Shown here one piece after another: positions 35,896 to 45,667 of a stretch of DNA of 64,000 bases. How positions within the stretch are numbered: the first letter of the stretch is position 1; every line of letters begins with the position of its first letter. The stretch is from Natronorubrum bangense. Lineage in GTDB: Archaea > Halobacteriota > Halobacteria > Halobacteriales > Natrialbaceae. Where the stretch lies: the NCBI RefSeq assembly GCF_004799645.1, contig NZ_CP031305.1, positions 186,001 to 250,000 on the forward strand, given 5' to 3'. The notes beneath the pieces were generated by a model that saw nothing but the letters and a program-made list of their open reading frames with translations, ran no database searches and was not told the DNA's origin. The translations under genes and the position numbers were made by a program.

Positions 35896-37218
35896 CTATT
35901 CGGCGTCGGCTGCGTCGGCAACGAGCGCGCGGGTATCCTCGAACAGCGCGTCCGCTCGCTCTGGATCACGCGCTTCGGCAGTCACACGGATCACGGGTTC
36001 AGTCCCACTCGGACGGACGAGCGTCCAGCCGTCGCCGTGGTCGATCCGGATACCATCTAACGCATCGATCGCTAACTCGCGCTCGCGGACTGTCGCTTCG
36101 ATGCGATCCATGACGGCTGTTTTATTCTCGACCTCGAGCGACGTTCGCCGGATCGGATACGTCTCGAGGTCGTCGACCGCGTCGCCGAGCGGGCCGTCTC
36201 GAGCGACCATCGCTGCGAGTGTACAGGCCGCCAGTGGCCCGTCTGGACAGAGCGTTTCGTCGGGCCAGATCCAGGCACCGCTGGGTTCGCCACCGAAGAC
36301 GACCCCAGGCTCGGTCGCCCGTTCTGCGACGTAGACATCACCGACGGCTGTCCGCGTCACGCTGGCTCCGACAGCCGCAAGCGCGTCGTCGACGGCGAGA
36401 CTCGTATCCACCGGAGCAGCGACTCGGTCCCCATCACTCGCTGCTTCGCGGGCGAACAGCGCGAGGAGGAGATCCTTCGGGACGAACTCGCCACGCTCGT
36501 CGACGGCCATCATCCGGTCGCCGTCACCGTCGTGGGCAACGCCGAGATCGGCGTCCGTCGCGCCGACCAACTGTTGGAGATCCGTTAGCGTCTCCGCATT
36601 GGGTTCGCTGGGCCGACCCGGGAATCGCCCGTCCTGCTGGGCGTTGAGCGTCCGAACCTCACAGCCCAGTTCGAGCAGCGCATCCGCCGTCACGCTGCCG
36701 GCACCATTGCCGACGTCGACGACCACCTCGAGGCCGTCGACCTCGCCAACACTGTCGACAACCGTCTCGACGTGGCGCTCGAGCACACCGTCGTGGTGGC
36801 TCCGGTCGCCGAGACCGGTCCAGTCCTCGAGGTCGTAGCGCTCGTTCTCGACGCGATCCGTAATTGCCGCCCGGCGCTCAGTGTCGAACGCTTGCCCGCT
36901 TGGCGACCAGAGTTTGATCCCGTTGTCTTTAGCCGGGTTGTGTGAGGCCGTAACGACGACGCCCGCATCGGCCTCGAGCCAGTCGACAGCGCGGGCGACG
37001 GTTGGCGTTGGCGCGACACCGACCTCGATGACGTCGCCGCCACACTCTCGGACGCCGGCAGTGAGTGCGTCGACCAGTATCGTTCCGCTCTCGCGGATAT
37101 CACGGCCAACGACGACGCGTTCATACCCCTCTGAGGGCAGCGCACGACCGACGGCAAGCGCCAGTTCGGCCGTGACTTCGTCGCCGACCTCGCCGCGAAT
37201 ACCGCTCGTTCCAAACAT
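35896..37218 (-). CDS. glmM: phosphohexomutase (phosphoglucosamine/phosphomannomutase)
   Basis: A 440-residue alpha-D-phosphohexomutase, starting MFGTSGIRGEVGDEVT. The phosphoserine is Ser92 in TASHNPAKDNG, the Mg ligands Asp230/232/234 in HDGDGDRMM, the sugar-specificity loop GGEPSGAW and the phosphate site RPSGTEPVIR. It interconverts hexose-1- and 6-phosphates for nucleotide-sugar synthesis. GlmM-type activity is favoured by MFGTSGIRG, but phosphomannomutase activity is not excluded. The frame is open upstream to 37419, where the sequence is not acidic. Confidence 0.85.
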   Translation of the reverse strand: MFGTSGIRGEVGDEVTAELALAVGRALPSEGYERVVVGRDIRESGTILVDALTAGVRECGGDVIEVGVAPTPTVARAVDWLEADAGVVVTASHNPAKDNGIKLWSPSGQAFDTERRAAITDRVENERYDLEDWTGLGDRSHHDGVLERHVETVVDSVGEVDGLEVVVDVGNGAGSVTADALLELGCEVRTLNAQQDGRFPGRPSEPNAETLTDLQQLVGATDADLGVAHDGDGDRMMAVDERGEFVPKDLLLALFAREAASDGDRVAAPVDTSLAVDDALAAVGASVTRTAVGDVYVAERATEPGVVFGGEPSGAWIWPDETLCPDGPLAACTLAAMVARDGPLGDAVDDLETYPIRRTSLEVENKTAVMDRIEATVRERELAIDALDGIRIDHGDGWTLVRPSGTEPVIRVTAEARDPERADALFEDTRALVADAADAE

Positions 37219-37487
37219 GCTCGAGGGATAGCACGAGCGGGTACATAAACATCCAAACTCCGTCCGGCATTCTGAGAGGAAACCGGTTCGAACGGAGGCC
37301 GTCCTGAGTGGTGCGCCGCTCGCACAGCAGACGGTGAACGCAAGACCGCGTTGTGTGGCTCGATGCCCCGGAAACGAGCGGTCGTGTTCGACCAGCCCAT
37401 CTGTGGTGCTTGCGGACACGAACTGAATCGTCGCGCCCGTGGTAAACGCGCCGCTTAAGTTACTTGGCCGATGTAGCCCGGATAACG

Positions 37488-37796
37488 ATGGAATTCTGTG
37501 ACGAATGCGGTTCGATGATGAAAGCCAACGACGGCATCTGGGAATGCGGGAGCTGTGGCTATACGAAACCGAAAGGCGACGCGTCCAAATACACCGTCAC
37601 GGACGATCAGGAAGCAAGCGAGGTTATCGAATCCTCTGGGGAGACGTCGCTGCCGGAGACCGACGCCCACTGTCCCGAGTGTGGGAACGACCGCGCCCAC
37701 TGGTATATGCAACAGATCCGGTCGGCTGACGAATCCGAGACGCGCTTTTTCATCTGTACCGAGTGCGAATACAAGTGGCGCGAAGACGATAACTGA
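37488..37796 (+). CDS. tfs: transcription elongation factor TFS
   Basis: A 102-residue homologue of TFIIS/Rpb9. It has two zinc ribbons: CDECG...CGSCGY at residues 4-25 and CPECG...CTECEYKW at the C terminus. Between the last two, QQIRSADESETRFF holds the acidic Asp-Glu pair needed for stimulated RNA cleavage by RNA polymerase, so it is the active TFS type rather than a mere Rpb9-like subunit. The ATG at 37488 is 33 bp after a TATA-like CTTAAGTTAC. Confidence 0.92.
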   Translation: MEFCDECGSMMKANDGIWECGSCGYTKPKGDASKYTVTDDQEASEVIESSGETSLPETDAHCPECGNDRAHWYMQQIRSADESETRFFICTECEYKWREDDN

Positions 37797-37917
37797 GCGA
37801 CTGACGGCGCCAGACGTGCAGTTTCGGGCGGGTGAGCCGATCGCGGCTGCGAAAAATACCAGAACAGTTAGTTATGTCTGACGTACGTTTATGTTGCCGG
37901 ACGGACCGCTAGGAGAT

Positions 37918-38226
37918 ATGTCGAAAAATCGCGTCGAGCAACTCGAAGCGACAGTTGCAGAACTCGAGTCGACGGTCGAGGGCCTGACGGACGAACTCGT
38001 CGAATCGAAAGAACGAATCCGGGTTCTCGAGGCCGAACTGGACACCGAGACGCCGACCCGCGTACCCGAGCGACGTGTCCGTACGGAAGAGACGGCAAGC
38101 GAAGACGACACCCAGGAGGCTGCACCCGACGACGTGGCCGAAGCCACGGCTGATGCAGACGTCGAAGACGAGACGACGACCGACGAAGCGGAAGACTCAG
38201 GTAGCGACGACATTATTGTCGCATAA
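37918..38226 (+). CDS. small coiled-coil acidic protein upstream of smc
   Basis: A 102-residue protein: a coiled coil of about 45 residues (RVEQLEATVAELESTVEGL) followed by an Asp/Glu/Thr/Ala-rich tail ending SDDIIVA. No domain of known function is recognised; it looks like a small haloarchaeal DUF protein. AGGAGAT just before the ATG at 37918 is a fair ribosome-binding site and decides against the upstream ATG at 37891. It stands 80 bp before smc and probably shares its transcript. Confidence 0.7.
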   Translation: MSKNRVEQLEATVAELESTVEGLTDELVESKERIRVLEAELDTETPTRVPERRVRTEETASEDDTQEAAPDDVAEATADADVEDETTTDEAEDSGSDDIIVA

Positions 38227-38306
38227 CTGCGTGGCGGCGTCGCGACCCACACTCGACTCGCGACCGTCCGGCCATGATTCCCTGCTGTGACGAAGTTGGC
38301 TAAAGT

Positions 38307-41300
38307 ATGTATATCAAGGCACTCGTTCTGGACAATTTCAAGAGCTTCGGCCGCAAGACGAAGATTCCGTTTTACGAGGATTTCACTGTCGTCACTGGAC
38401 CGAACGGCTCCGGCAAATCGAACATCATCGACGCCGTCCTCTTCGCGCTCGGACTGGCTCGAACCCGCGGTATTCGCGCCGAAAAGCTGACCGATCTGAT
38501 CTACAACCCCGGTCACGAAGACGGCGACCGGTCGGCCGGCCCCCGTGAGGCGACCGTCGAAGTCGTGTTGGACAACAGCGACGAGACGTTGACTCGCTCG
38601 CAGGTCGTCAACGCCGCCGGCAGCGACGACGTCGGCGACGTCGACGAGATTCGCATCCGCCGGCGAGTCAAAGAGACCGAGGACAACTACTACTCCTACT
38701 ACTATCTGAACGACCGCTCGGTCAACCTCTCCGATATTCAGGACCTGCTCGCACAGGCTGGTGTCACACCCGAGGGCTACAACGTCGTCATGCAGGGCGA
38801 CGTCACCGAGATTATCAACATGACGCCGCATGCTCGTCGAGAGATCATTGACGAGATCGCCGGTGTCGCGGAGTTCGACGCGAAAAAGGAAGACGCGTTC
38901 GAGGAACTCGAGATCGTCGAAGAGCGGGTCGACGAAGCTCAACTTCGTATCGAGGAGAAACGCGACCGACTCGCCCAACTCGAAGACGAGCGACAGGAAG
39001 CCCTGCGATACCGACGGTTGCGGCGTGAACAAGAAGAGTACGAGGGCTACAAGAAGGCCAGCGAACTCGAGGAGAAACGCGACGAACTCGCGAGCGCCGA
39101 AAACCGTGTCGATGATCTCGAGGAGGAGTTGACGGACCTCCAGCGTGAACTCGACGAACGGCAGGGGAAAGTCGTCCGCTTACAAGAAGACCTCGAGGAC
39201 TTAAACGCCGAAATCGAGCGCAAAGGCGAGGACGAACAGCTCCGGATCAAAAGCGACATCGAGGAGATCAAAGGCGAGATCTCCCGACTCGAGGACAAGA
39301 TCGAGACCAGCGAGGGCGCGATCGAAGACGCCGAATCGAAGCGCCGCGAGGCGTTTGTCAAGATCGACCGCAAACAGGAACAGATCGAAGAGCTCGACGG
39401 CGAGATCCGCGAGCACAAACTCGAGAAAGCACAGGTCAAAAGCGAGATTCAGGACCGGGAGGCCGAACGCGAGTCACTCGAAGCAGAGATCGACGCCGTC
39501 GACACCGAGTTCGACGAGCTGAAAGCCGACCTCGCCGAGCGCAAAGACGAACTGGAGACGGTCAAAACCGAGAAAAACGACCTCCAGCGCGAACAGGACC
39601 GCCTGTTAGACGAAGCCCGACGGCGTTCGAACGAGATCAGCGAGAAAGAGTCGACGATCGAGCAACGCCGCGAGGAAATCCCTGAGATCGAGAGCAGACG
39701 GGCCGACCTCGAGCGCGAACTCGAGAAGGCCGAGACGAACCGCGAGAACATCGCGGGCGTCGTCGACGACCTCAAACGCGAAAAGCGACGGCTCCAGTCG
39801 GACGTCGACGACATCGACGATAAAATCCAGGCGAAACAACAGGAGTACGCCGAACTCGAGGCCAACGCGGGCAAAAGCGGCGACTCCTCGTTCGGTCGCG
39901 CGGTGACGACGATTCTGAACGCAGGGATCAACGGCGTCCACGGCGCGGTCGCCCAGCTTGGGACCGTCCCCGGCGAGTACGCCGTCGCCTGTGAGACGGC
40001 CGCAGGCGGGCGACTCGCGAACGTGGTCGTCGACGACGACGTCATCGGCCAACAGTGTATCGACCACCTCAAATCGCGCAACGCAGGCCGGGCGACGTTC
40101 CTCCCGATGACGGACATGCACAAGCGCCGGCTCCCCAACGCCCCGAGCGATCCCGGCGTGGTCGACTTCGCGTACAACCTCGTCGAGTTCGACGGCCAGT
40201 ACGCCGACGTCTTCTCGTACGTCCTCGGCGACACGCTGGTCGTTGAAGACCTCGAGACCGCCCGCTCGTATATGGGCGACTATCGGATGGTCACACTCGA
40301 CGGCGACCTCGTCGAGAAAAGCGGCGCGATGACCGGCGGCTCCGGCGGCGGCTCACGCTACTCCTTTACCGGGGGCGGCGAGGGCCAACTCGAGCGCGTC
40401 GCCACACAGATCACCGACCTCCAGGACCAGCGTGAGTCCCTTCGCGAGGAGCTTCGTGGCGTCGAAGAGCGCCTCGACGATGCCCGCGACCGCAAGACCG
40501 ATGCCGCAGACGAAGTGCGCTCGATCGAAACCGAACTCGAGAGTCTCGCGGACAAACGCAAATCGATCGAAGCCGAGATCGACACCCTCCAGAACGACCT
40601 CGCCGACCTCGAGGGCGAACGGGAGTCCGTCGACGAACGGATGACCGAACTCTCAGGCGAGATCGAGACGAAGACAGCGGAAGTCGAGGAGATCGAAGCC
40701 GAGATCGACGACCTCGAGACCGAACTCGCAGACTCGAAGATTCCCGAACTGACCGCGGAAATAGAGGCCCTCGAGGACGAAATCGATGAGCGCGAAGACC
40801 GCATCGCGGATCTCGACAGCACACTCAACGAACTGAGCTTAGAGAAGGAGTACGGCGAGGACGCGATCGAAGACCTCCACGACGACATCGAGACGGCTCA
40901 GAATCGGAAAGCCGAACAGGAAGCTCGAATCAACGACTGTGAGGACGCTATCGCCGAAAAGCGCGAGACACTCGAGGACAAACGGGAGGCCGTTGCCGAA
41001 CTCGAGGACGAACTCACCGACCTCAAAGCGGAGCGCAGTGACCTCAAAGAGGAACTGTCCACGGCCCGAACCAAACGCGACCAGCAACAGGATCGGGTCA
41101 ACGCCGTCGAGAGCAAACTCGAGGATGCACGCAGTCGGCTGAGCGACCTCGAGTGGGAAATCGAGAGTCTCGAGGCCGAGGTCGGCGAGTACGACCCCGA
41201 GGACGTGCCCGACCACGAGACGGTTCTCGAGATGATCGAGGTGTTGCAGGCGGATATGGAGGCGATGGAGCCGGTGAACATGCTTGCGATCGACGAGTAC

Positions 41301-41891
41301 GACGACGTGCGGGAGGATCTCGAGGAACTCGAGGACGCGAAAGCGACGCTGGTCGAGGAAGCCGAGGGGATCCGCGATCGGATCGAACAGTACGAGACGC
41401 TGAAGAAACAGACGTTTATCGACTCCTACGACGAGATCGCCGAGCAGTTCACGGAGATTTTCGAGAAGCTTTCGGAGGGGACCGGGACGCTGCATCTGGA
41501 GAACGAGGCCGATCCGTTCGACGGTGGGTTGACGATGAAAGCCCAGCCCGGCGACAAGCCGATTCAGCGACTCGATGCGATGTCCGGTGGCGAGAAGTCG
41601 CTGACGGCGCTGGCGTTTATTTTCGCGATCCAGCGCCACAACCCGGCCCCGTTCTACGCGTTAGACGAGGTCGACGCCTTCCTCGATGCCGTCAACGCCG
41701 AGCGGATCGGCCAGATGGTCGATGAACTCTCCGAGAAAGCGCAGTTCGTCGTCGTCTCGCATCGCTCTGCGATGCTCGATCGATCCGAGCGAGCCATCGG
41801 GGTGACGATGCAACAGGACAACGTGAGTGCGGTGACCGGAATCGATCTCAGCAGCGACGGCGATGGAGAGGAGGTGCCGGCAAGTGACTGA
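38307..41891 (+). CDS. smc: chromosome segregation protein SMC
   Basis: A 1194-residue SMC ATPase. The N-terminal Walker A motif GPNGSGKS is at residues 31-38, with the Q-loop further on. Two very long coiled-coil arms (about 170-510 and 690-1030) flank a hinge near 530-650 (INGVHGAVAQLGTVPGEYAV). The C-terminal ABC signature MSGGEKSLTALAF is near 1091, followed by Walker B FYALDEVDAFLD near 1116. It compacts and segregates DNA as a dimer with ScpA. The next gene, scpA, overlaps its end by 8 bases. Confidence 0.96.
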   Translation: MYIKALVLDNFKSFGRKTKIPFYEDFTVVTGPNGSGKSNIIDAVLFALGLARTRGIRAEKLTDLIYNPGHEDGDRSAGPREATVEVVLDNSDETLTRSQVVNAAGSDDVGDVDEIRIRRRVKETEDNYYSYYYLNDRSVNLSDIQDLLAQAGVTPEGYNVVMQGDVTEIINMTPHARREIIDEIAGVAEFDAKKEDAFEELEIVEERVDEAQLRIEEKRDRLAQLEDERQEALRYRRLRREQEEYEGYKKASELEEKRDELASAENRVDDLEEELTDLQRELDERQGKVVRLQEDLEDLNAEIERKGEDEQLRIKSDIEEIKGEISRLEDKIETSEGAIEDAESKRREAFVKIDRKQEQIEELDGEIREHKLEKAQVKSEIQDREAERESLEAEIDAVDTEFDELKADLAERKDELETVKTEKNDLQREQDRLLDEARRRSNEISEKESTIEQRREEIPEIESRRADLERELEKAETNRENIAGVVDDLKREKRRLQSDVDDIDDKIQAKQQEYAELEANAGKSGDSSFGRAVTTILNAGINGVHGAVAQLGTVPGEYAVACETAAGGRLANVVVDDDVIGQQCIDHLKSRNAGRATFLPMTDMHKRRLPNAPSDPGVVDFAYNLVEFDGQYADVFSYVLGDTLVVEDLETARSYMGDYRMVTLDGDLVEKSGAMTGGSGGGSRYSFTGGGEGQLERVATQITDLQDQRESLREELRGVEERLDDARDRKTDAADEVRSIETELESLADKRKSIEAEIDTLQNDLADLEGERESVDERMTELSGEIETKTAEVEEIEAEIDDLETELADSKIPELTAEIEALEDEIDEREDRIADLDSTLNELSLEKEYGEDAIEDLHDDIETAQNRKAEQEARINDCEDAIAEKRETLEDKREAVAELEDELTDLKAERSDLKEELSTARTKRDQQQDRVNAVESKLEDARSRLSDLEWEIESLEAEVGEYDPEDVPDHETVLEMIEVLQADMEAMEPVNMLAIDEYDDVREDLEELEDAKATLVEEAEGIRDRIEQYETLKKQTFIDSYDEIAEQFTEIFEKLSEGTGTLHLENEADPFDGGLTMKAQPGDKPIQRLDAMSGGEKSLTALAFIFAIQRHNPAPFYALDEVDAFLDAVNAERIGQMVDELSEKAQFVVVSHRSAMLDRSERAIGVTMQQDNVSAVTGIDLSSDGDGEEVPASD

Positions 41892-42879
41892 GGAGAACGA
41901 CGATATTCCGCTGCAGATCGCCGGCCACGAAGACCGCGAGCGACCGGGACAATCTGACTCGGACACAGCTCTCGTCACCGATGCTGGCTCGAGTGACGAG
42001 GCTCGAGCATCCCCTTCAACGGTCCTCGAGTTTTCCGAAGATGACGAAAACGAAACGGGAACCGATAGCGACGACGTCGAGCCCGTCGAACTGCTGGTCC
42101 AACTCGCCAAAGACGGCGAGATCGATCCCTGGGATATCGATATCGTCGCAGTGACCGACAAGTTCCTCGAGGCACTCGACGAGGCCGACCTGCGGACCTC
42201 CGGTCGCGCGCTGTTTTACGCGAGCGTGCTTTTGCGGATGAAAAGCGACGAGCTGTTCACGCCGGACGAACCCGAGGAAGCGGAGCTACCGCCGTGGGAG
42301 GCGCCCTTTGCAGACGACGGACCGATGGACAGCGGTGATGGCGACGGCGGGCCGGCTCCCGGCTTCGACCCTATCGAGAGCCTCGAGGCGGAGATGGAAC
42401 GTCGCCTCGATCGCAAACACGCCCGTGGAAAGCCGGAGACGCTCGACGAACTGGTTCGGGAGCTCCGAAGCGCCGAACGGGAGACGCGATGGAAGGAGTC
42501 TCGAAGTTACGACACGAGCGACTCGCCGCGTGGGTACGACCGCGGGATGCAGGAGCTGAACTACCACTCGGGCGATGATTTCCGCGTCGACGACGAGCCC
42601 ACAAGCGACGACGTGACGCATACGACCCACGAAGAAGACATCGAAACGGTCATCGATAACGTCGAAGGAGAACTCGCTGGCCAGTACGACCAGGGCCGCG
42701 AGGAAGTGTTGTTCGCCGAAATCGAAGGCGTCGGCGGCTCACGCGTGATGACGTATCTGGCGTTGCTCTTTCTGTCTCACCGCGGTCGAGTCCGTCTCGA
42801 GCAAGACGAGCTGTTCGGCGACCTCTGGGTGCAAGACGCGACAGTGGCGACGGACTCGAGCGAATCGATCGCCGACTGA
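41884..42879 (+). CDS. scpA: segregation and condensation protein A (ScpA kleisin)
   Basis: A 331-residue kleisin. It starts at a GTG (41884) inside the smc end, with the alternative ATG at 41863 giving a poor sequence. The first 60 residues are an acidic low-complexity lead, longer than in bacterial ScpA. The core begins PVELLVQLAKDGEIDPWDID near residue 61, with GRALFYASVLLRMKSDELF following; the C-terminal winged helix is TYLALLFLSHRGRVRLEQDE. It bridges the SMC heads. The 8-base overlap implies translational coupling and stoichiometric complex assembly. No scpB gene follows. Confidence 0.9.
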   Translation: MTEENDDIPLQIAGHEDRERPGQSDSDTALVTDAGSSDEARASPSTVLEFSEDDENETGTDSDDVEPVELLVQLAKDGEIDPWDIDIVAVTDKFLEALDEADLRTSGRALFYASVLLRMKSDELFTPDEPEEAELPPWEAPFADDGPMDSGDGDGGPAPGFDPIESLEAEMERRLDRKHARGKPETLDELVRELRSAERETRWKESRSYDTSDSPRGYDRGMQELNYHSGDDFRVDDEPTSDDVTHTTHEEDIETVIDNVEGELAGQYDQGREEVLFAEIEGVGGSRVMTYLALLFLSHRGRVRLEQDELFGDLWVQDATVATDSSESIAD

Positions 42880-42935
42880 TCGCACAGTAGAACCCGATTT
42901 CGCACGATCCTCCCCGCTTGAGCGACGACAAGCGG

Positions 42936-43550
42936 TTACTCAGCGGTTCCAGCTCCCAGAAGCGAGTCGCCGTGGTTCGTCCCGATCGTTGCGAGCACGA
43001 AGAGAATGGTGATGATGGTGCCGAGCATCACGCCGGGAAGCGCGAGCACACCAAGCAGGGAGGCGACCAGCAGACTCGTACTCGCAGCGATCGCCGTCGC
43101 GTAGTAGTCGCTGACGAAATACCCGATGATCGACCGTTCGGCGTCGTCGTCGGGTGCATCATCCCGATACGGCTCGAGATGCGGGCGAAAGATCTCTATG
43201 CGATCCGTCGCTCGAACGATACCGCGGGACTTGTTGTACTCGATGACGCCTTTTTTGTCGAGTTTCGGAAGGTGTGACTGGTACAGCGGAATGTAGACAC
43301 GCTGGCGTTGGGTGGACGTCAACTCCGCAACTGTCGTCTCGTGCTCGAGGGCGGCGACGTGTTCGGCGATGTCGCGCATTTTGACGGACTCCGCATCCAT
43401 ATCGAGCAGGTAGCGAATGGTGTCTCGCCTGCGGTTCGTCTGTAAGAGATGAAAGATTTCGTCCTGAGAGAGTTCCGGGGACTCCTCGAGTGAGGGCGAA
43501 CCAGCAGCACTGTTTGAACTGCGGGGAGGGAGGACTGATTGGGGACTCAT
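42936..43550 (-). CDS. DUF7344 HTH protein with two C-terminal membrane helices
   Basis: The 204 residues start MSPQSVLPPRSSNSAA. The HTH unit (about 35-130) has EIFHLLQTNRRRDTIRYLLD and QSHLPKLDKKGVIEYNKSRG, the DUF7344 pattern. Two hydrophobic helices lie at about residues 157-192 (IAASTSLLVASLLGVLALPG and onward), so the regulator may be tethered to the membrane and sense envelope state. It is divergent from the MATE exporter 316 bp away. Confidence 0.78.
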   Translation of the reverse strand: MSPQSVLPPRSSNSAAGSPSLEESPELSQDEIFHLLQTNRRRDTIRYLLDMDAESVKMRDIAEHVAALEHETTVAELTSTQRQRVYIPLYQSHLPKLDKKGVIEYNKSRGIVRATDRIEIFRPHLEPYRDDAPDDDAERSIIGYFVSDYYATAIAASTSLLVASLLGVLALPGVMLGTIITILFVLATIGTNHGDSLLGAGTAE

Positions 43551-43865
43551 ACGCTTCACTCTGAGCAGGATTTCATGACAACGCAAACCTTTCTATATTC
43601 AGAGATTCCTTTGTACTTTTATCCTATTTCAGAAATATATCCAATCTTGAGAAGAAATATACACAATCAGTACTGTTTTCCAAAACGGACGGTCGGCCGG
43701 AGACACGACAAACACCTCCGTGCTGACGGTCTGGACAGCGGACGATCCGGTCCGTCAGTAACGTGTTGACGTAGCTGAACGAACGCCACTGCGTGACGAG
43801 TCGGTGGTGAGTGCAGATATCATATCTCACGAGTCGTGAAGTACGATGAGCCGTACTGTTGAGAT
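43551..43865. other. AT-rich intergenic region between HTH and MATE genes
   Basis: No gene. Bases 43577-43690 are much richer in A+T than the surroundings. A minus-strand TATA-like TGAATATAGA (about 43590-43599) lies about 40 bp before the HTH gene. A plus-strand GATATCATATC (about 43817) lies some 45 bp before the MATE gene. Both could bind the HTH protein, which is inference. Confidence 0.45.
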
Positions 43866-45329
43866 ATGTCCTCCGGCGAGGTGTCGGACGAGAGTAGCCT
43901 CACGGAGGGGAGTCTCGTTCGGCCGATGTTCAAGCTGGCCTGGCCGCTCGTGGTCATCCAGCTGTTGCAGGTCGCCTACAACGTCGGCGACACGTTCTGG
44001 CTCGGGGCGCTTTCGCCCGACGCCGTCGGTGCGGTGAGTCTCGCCTTTCCGCTGCTCTTTTTAGTGATCGCGGTCGGGGCCGGTTTCACGACCGCCGGCT
44101 CGATTTTGCTCGCCCAGCACACAGGGGCTGAAAGTGGCAAAGGTGGTCTCATCGCCGGGCAGACGATCTCGTTTATTTCGCTGATCGCGATCGTCCTCGG
44201 TATCGTCGGGTACTTTGCGACAGATCCGATGCTCGAACTCCTCCCTGCCGACAGCGACACGCAGACTGCGATCCTCCCACTAGCTGGCGACTATCTGCGG
44301 ATCTTCTTCCTCGGGGTTCCCTTCGTGTTCGGTTTTTTCGTCTTCGCTGCGCTCATGCGGGGGTACGGCAACACCCGTGCACCGATGCGGGTGATGGTCA
44401 TCAGCGTCGTCGTCAATCTCGTGCTCGATCCACTGCTGATTTTCGGTGTCGGGCCGCTGCCTCGCCTCGAGATCGAAGGTGCTGCCGTCGCGACCGTCGT
44501 CTCCCGAGGCCTCGCCACGGTGATCGGCTTCTATCTGCTGTACTACACGACGACTGGCCCCACCATCGAACTGCATCATCTCCGCCCGCGACTCGAGTAC
44601 GTCACCGAGATTACCAGACTCGGCGTCCCGACAGCGCTCGAGCAGTCGATGACAGCGCTGGCGCTGGTCGCAATGACAGCGATGGTCGTCACGTTCCCGC
44701 CGGCGGTCGTCGCAGCCTACGGGCTGGGTAACCGGCTGATCTCGCTTGCTTTCCTGCCCGCGATGGGGATGGGGCAAGCGACGGACTCGATCGTCGGCCA
44801 GAACTTAGGCGCTGGGCGGGCTGACCGGGCAGCGAAGGCGACGTGGCTCGCTTCGGGCGTCATTGGGGGGATCATGGCCGTCGCCGGCGCACTCGCCATT
44901 CTCTTTCCGGAGCCGTTCGTCGCGGTGTTTCTCACGGCCGAGGAAGCCGGCCGAGCCGAAACGCTCGCCTACGGCGTCACATACCTCCAGTTTGCCGCGT
45001 TCGCCTTCGTCTTCATGGGCATCATGCAGGTCATGCTCGGGGCGTTTCGGGGGGCTGGTAACACGAAGACGGCGCTCGTCTTTTCCGTGCTGGGGCTGTG
45101 GATCGTCCGCGTTCCAGTTACCTACTATCTGATCTTCGTCGCCGGCTGGGGTACCACGGGCATCTGGACGGGCGTCGTCGTGGGCGACGTCGTCGGCGCA
45201 CTCGCTGCTGTCGCGTGGTTTACGCGTGGCACCTGGAAGGAGTCGCTAGTGAATGAGGCGGACGAGGACTCGAAGACAGCGCAACTGGAGGCGACAGAGT
45301 CGGACGATACCGAATCGGTCGCGGAGTGA
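43866..45329 (+). CDS. MATE-family efflux transporter
   Basis: A 487-residue membrane protein with twelve predicted helices in two similar halves. The first half has FKLAWPLVVIQLLQVAYNVG and GAVSLAFPLLFLVIAVGAGF; the second has LGVPTALEQSMTALALVAMT and AYGLGNRLISLAFLPAMGMG with QATDSIVGQNLGAG. This fits the NorM/DinF-type multidrug and toxic compound extrusion family, driven by Na+ or H+. The C-terminal 30 residues are an acidic cytosolic tail. The substrate is unknown. Confidence 0.92.
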   Translation: MSSGEVSDESSLTEGSLVRPMFKLAWPLVVIQLLQVAYNVGDTFWLGALSPDAVGAVSLAFPLLFLVIAVGAGFTTAGSILLAQHTGAESGKGGLIAGQTISFISLIAIVLGIVGYFATDPMLELLPADSDTQTAILPLAGDYLRIFFLGVPFVFGFFVFAALMRGYGNTRAPMRVMVISVVVNLVLDPLLIFGVGPLPRLEIEGAAVATVVSRGLATVIGFYLLYYTTTGPTIELHHLRPRLEYVTEITRLGVPTALEQSMTALALVAMTAMVVTFPPAVVAAYGLGNRLISLAFLPAMGMGQATDSIVGQNLGAGRADRAAKATWLASGVIGGIMAVAGALAILFPEPFVAVFLTAEEAGRAETLAYGVTYLQFAAFAFVFMGIMQVMLGAFRGAGNTKTALVFSVLGLWIVRVPVTYYLIFVAGWGTTGIWTGVVVGDVVGALAAVAWFTRGTWKESLVNEADEDSKTAQLEATESDDTESVAE

Positions 45330-45667
45330 CGCGTTCGAGACTCGGTCGATCGAAATCCTGCACACCGTAAACATCGGCACATCCGCCCGTATACCCGACT
45401 CTGTGAACAGTATTGCTGCATATAAGGACACCCCATTGAATATATACACAGAACTTATTATGACCATCCATTTCACACACAGACATGTGTGAGTAATACG
45501 CATGATTCGAGGACGAGATTCAACGACCGCGTCGACCTCTTGTACGGCTACTGGAGAGGGTCTCCCATGACCACCCCAGACGGGGTTACAGTCGAGCCCA
45601 CAACGGTGGGAGAGAGGATCACATAGGCGAACACGCCGAGACTACCGCTACAATACCGTTCCAAGCC
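45330..45667. other. intergenic region with AT-rich patch and short palindrome
   Basis: No gene is supported here. Bases 45418-45480 are AT-rich, with GAATATATACAC (about 45438). Just after it, CACACAGACATGTGTG (45476-45491) is a perfect 6-bp inverted repeat with a 4-base loop. The downstream gene starts 177 bp later, so the promoter of gshA may lie here with a long leader or further down near 45645. Confidence 0.4.
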
